Both the position numbers and the translations under genes were made by a program. Below, piece after piece: positions 9,976 to 10,599 of a stretch of 10,599 bases of DNA. The DNA comes from Baffinella frigidus (Eukaryota; Cryptophyceae; Cryptomonadales; Baffinellaceae). Where the stretch lies: NCBI GenBank assembly GCA_026770585.1, contig MU646359.1, positions 356,337 to 366,935 of the forward strand, in the 5' to 3' direction. The notes below the pieces were generated by a model, which saw only the letters and a program-made list of their open reading frames with translations, ran no database searches and was not told the DNA's origin. Every line of letters starts with the position of its first letter. Positions within the stretch are counted from its first letter, which is position 1.

Positions 9976-10558
9976 CCCTTGATAAATTTGGTCACATATT
10001 GTTTGGGTTAAGGGTTTAGGGTTTAGTTCAGGGGGGCGTTAGATGCATTCTGTACATGTGGGCTTCAATTCCCTTGGTTTTGTACCGGAAACTGCGACAG
10101 GTTCCACTCGAGAATGCTGGAGGATCCTGTTTATGTGTGGGGTTGTAATTTTTTGTACCAGGATAAGGTGTTCCAACCTCGTGACTGGCCAACATATGGC
10201 TAGTTGAGTGACCAATCAACGAAGGTTACTACACAAATGCCCACTTTTAAAAGCACATTGGTTTTAAATAGGCCCCTCTAGCAATCTCGTGTGGTTTTGC
10301 TGCAAGGGGTTCCACATCCGTCTGGCAAACAACGACGTCAAAAGTTGACGGCTGTCAAAAGTTGACGGTAGTGGTACTGAACGACACCTGATTTCGTCCG
10401 AAAACCCGGCCGAAATCTCCTCCAAAGCCCTCCTTGGGGCAGTTGCGTGGGGAGGTCACACGAGAGAGAAGATAATCTCGAGGGACCTACCCAGAGTCGT
10501 ATATCACAAAGTATACAACGTATACGAAGATTACGGTAACGTCCTCTCTCTCCGGCAG

Positions 10559-10595
10559 GGGGGATGGGGTGACGAGGCACCCAAGGCTAATGCAG
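10559..10595 (+). CDS. Exon 8 (3' continuation outside the window): GGWGDEAPKANA
   Basis: The excellent pyrimidine tract CCTCTCTCTCCGGCAG is followed in phase 0 by GGG GGA TGG GGT GAC GAG GCA CCC AAG GCT AAT GCA G and then GT at 10596. Entry phase matches exon 7, and the Gly-rich then acidic/Ala/Pro/Lys makeup matches the earlier modules. The donor GTCC at the window edge is only tentative. The gene must continue beyond the window. Confidence 0.5.
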
Positions 10596-10599
10596 GTCC

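Larger units (their letters stand above)
9080..10558 (+). other. Intron 7 (GTAAG to AG, 1.48 kb)
   Basis: It starts GTAAGATCGGG and ends CCTCTCTCTCCGGCAG. It contains two copies of the 111-bp family, a 25-bp tandem, three echoes of the exon 7 end each followed by a GTRAG/GTAAT donor, and two TIR elements. The last roughly 590 bases (9970-10558) hold no gene that I can see, only a short TTTAGGG-type motif (about 10010-10026) and an 18-bp tandem at 10338-10372. Confidence 0.55.

Overview
The window reads as eukaryotic nuclear DNA from one gene-dense but intron-dominated locus, all on the + strand. No bacterial-type genes, operons, rRNA or tRNA were seen. Three things point to a eukaryotic protist or alga. 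Short coding blocks are bounded by GT...AG splice sites. Acceptors are mostly followed by G (AG|G). There are many interstitial CCCTAAA-type tracts, the TTTAGGG telomere type of plants, green algae and dinoflagellates. The AG|G habit together with TTTAGGG makes a dinoflagellate or relative my first guess, but this is an inference with low certainty.

Coding layout. I can chain seven short exons with compatible reading phases: 63-161, 2421-2487, 4329-4423, 6145-6212, 7882-7978, 9009-9079 and 10559-10595. An eighth, 3147-3264, looks like a paralogous alternative to the second. All implied introns are GT-AG. The chain gives about 177 codons of a protein open at both ends of the window. It alternates Gly/Arg-rich stretches (GRGGGAGRG), acidic serine blocks (DLSDSESESP), Lys/Pro/Ala runs (APKAPPPPPAE) and two short helix-like pieces (LAQDLLKPLNK, SKALKEKLQAEV). 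I do not recognise the family. The composition suggests a largely disordered, possibly nuclear or RNA-binding protein.

Non-coding layout. About 95% of the window is intron. The introns are packed with short terminal-inverted-repeat (TIR) elements of roughly 85-250 bp, in at least a dozen families, plus one 1.31-kb TIR structure in intron 1. Two of these insertions have an empty site elsewhere in the window, giving 4-bp target duplications (ACAT, GTTT); a third shows GTCC. One 192-bp family occurs twice in opposite orientation. Telomere-like, CCCTACA-like, 36-bp, 21-bp and 12-bp tandem arrays fill most of the rest.

The most striking pattern is that exon edges are echoed inside the neighbouring introns. 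Near-exact copies of an exon's 3' end, still ending in CAG|GT, recur one to three times downstream of the true donor in introns 1-4 and 7. Copies of exon 5's and exon 7's 5' ends recur upstream of their acceptors, and exon 6 is echoed whole. This fits intron birth and growth by DNA-transposon-like 'introner' elements and tandem duplication of splice junctions, and it makes recursive or alternative splicing at the echoes possible.
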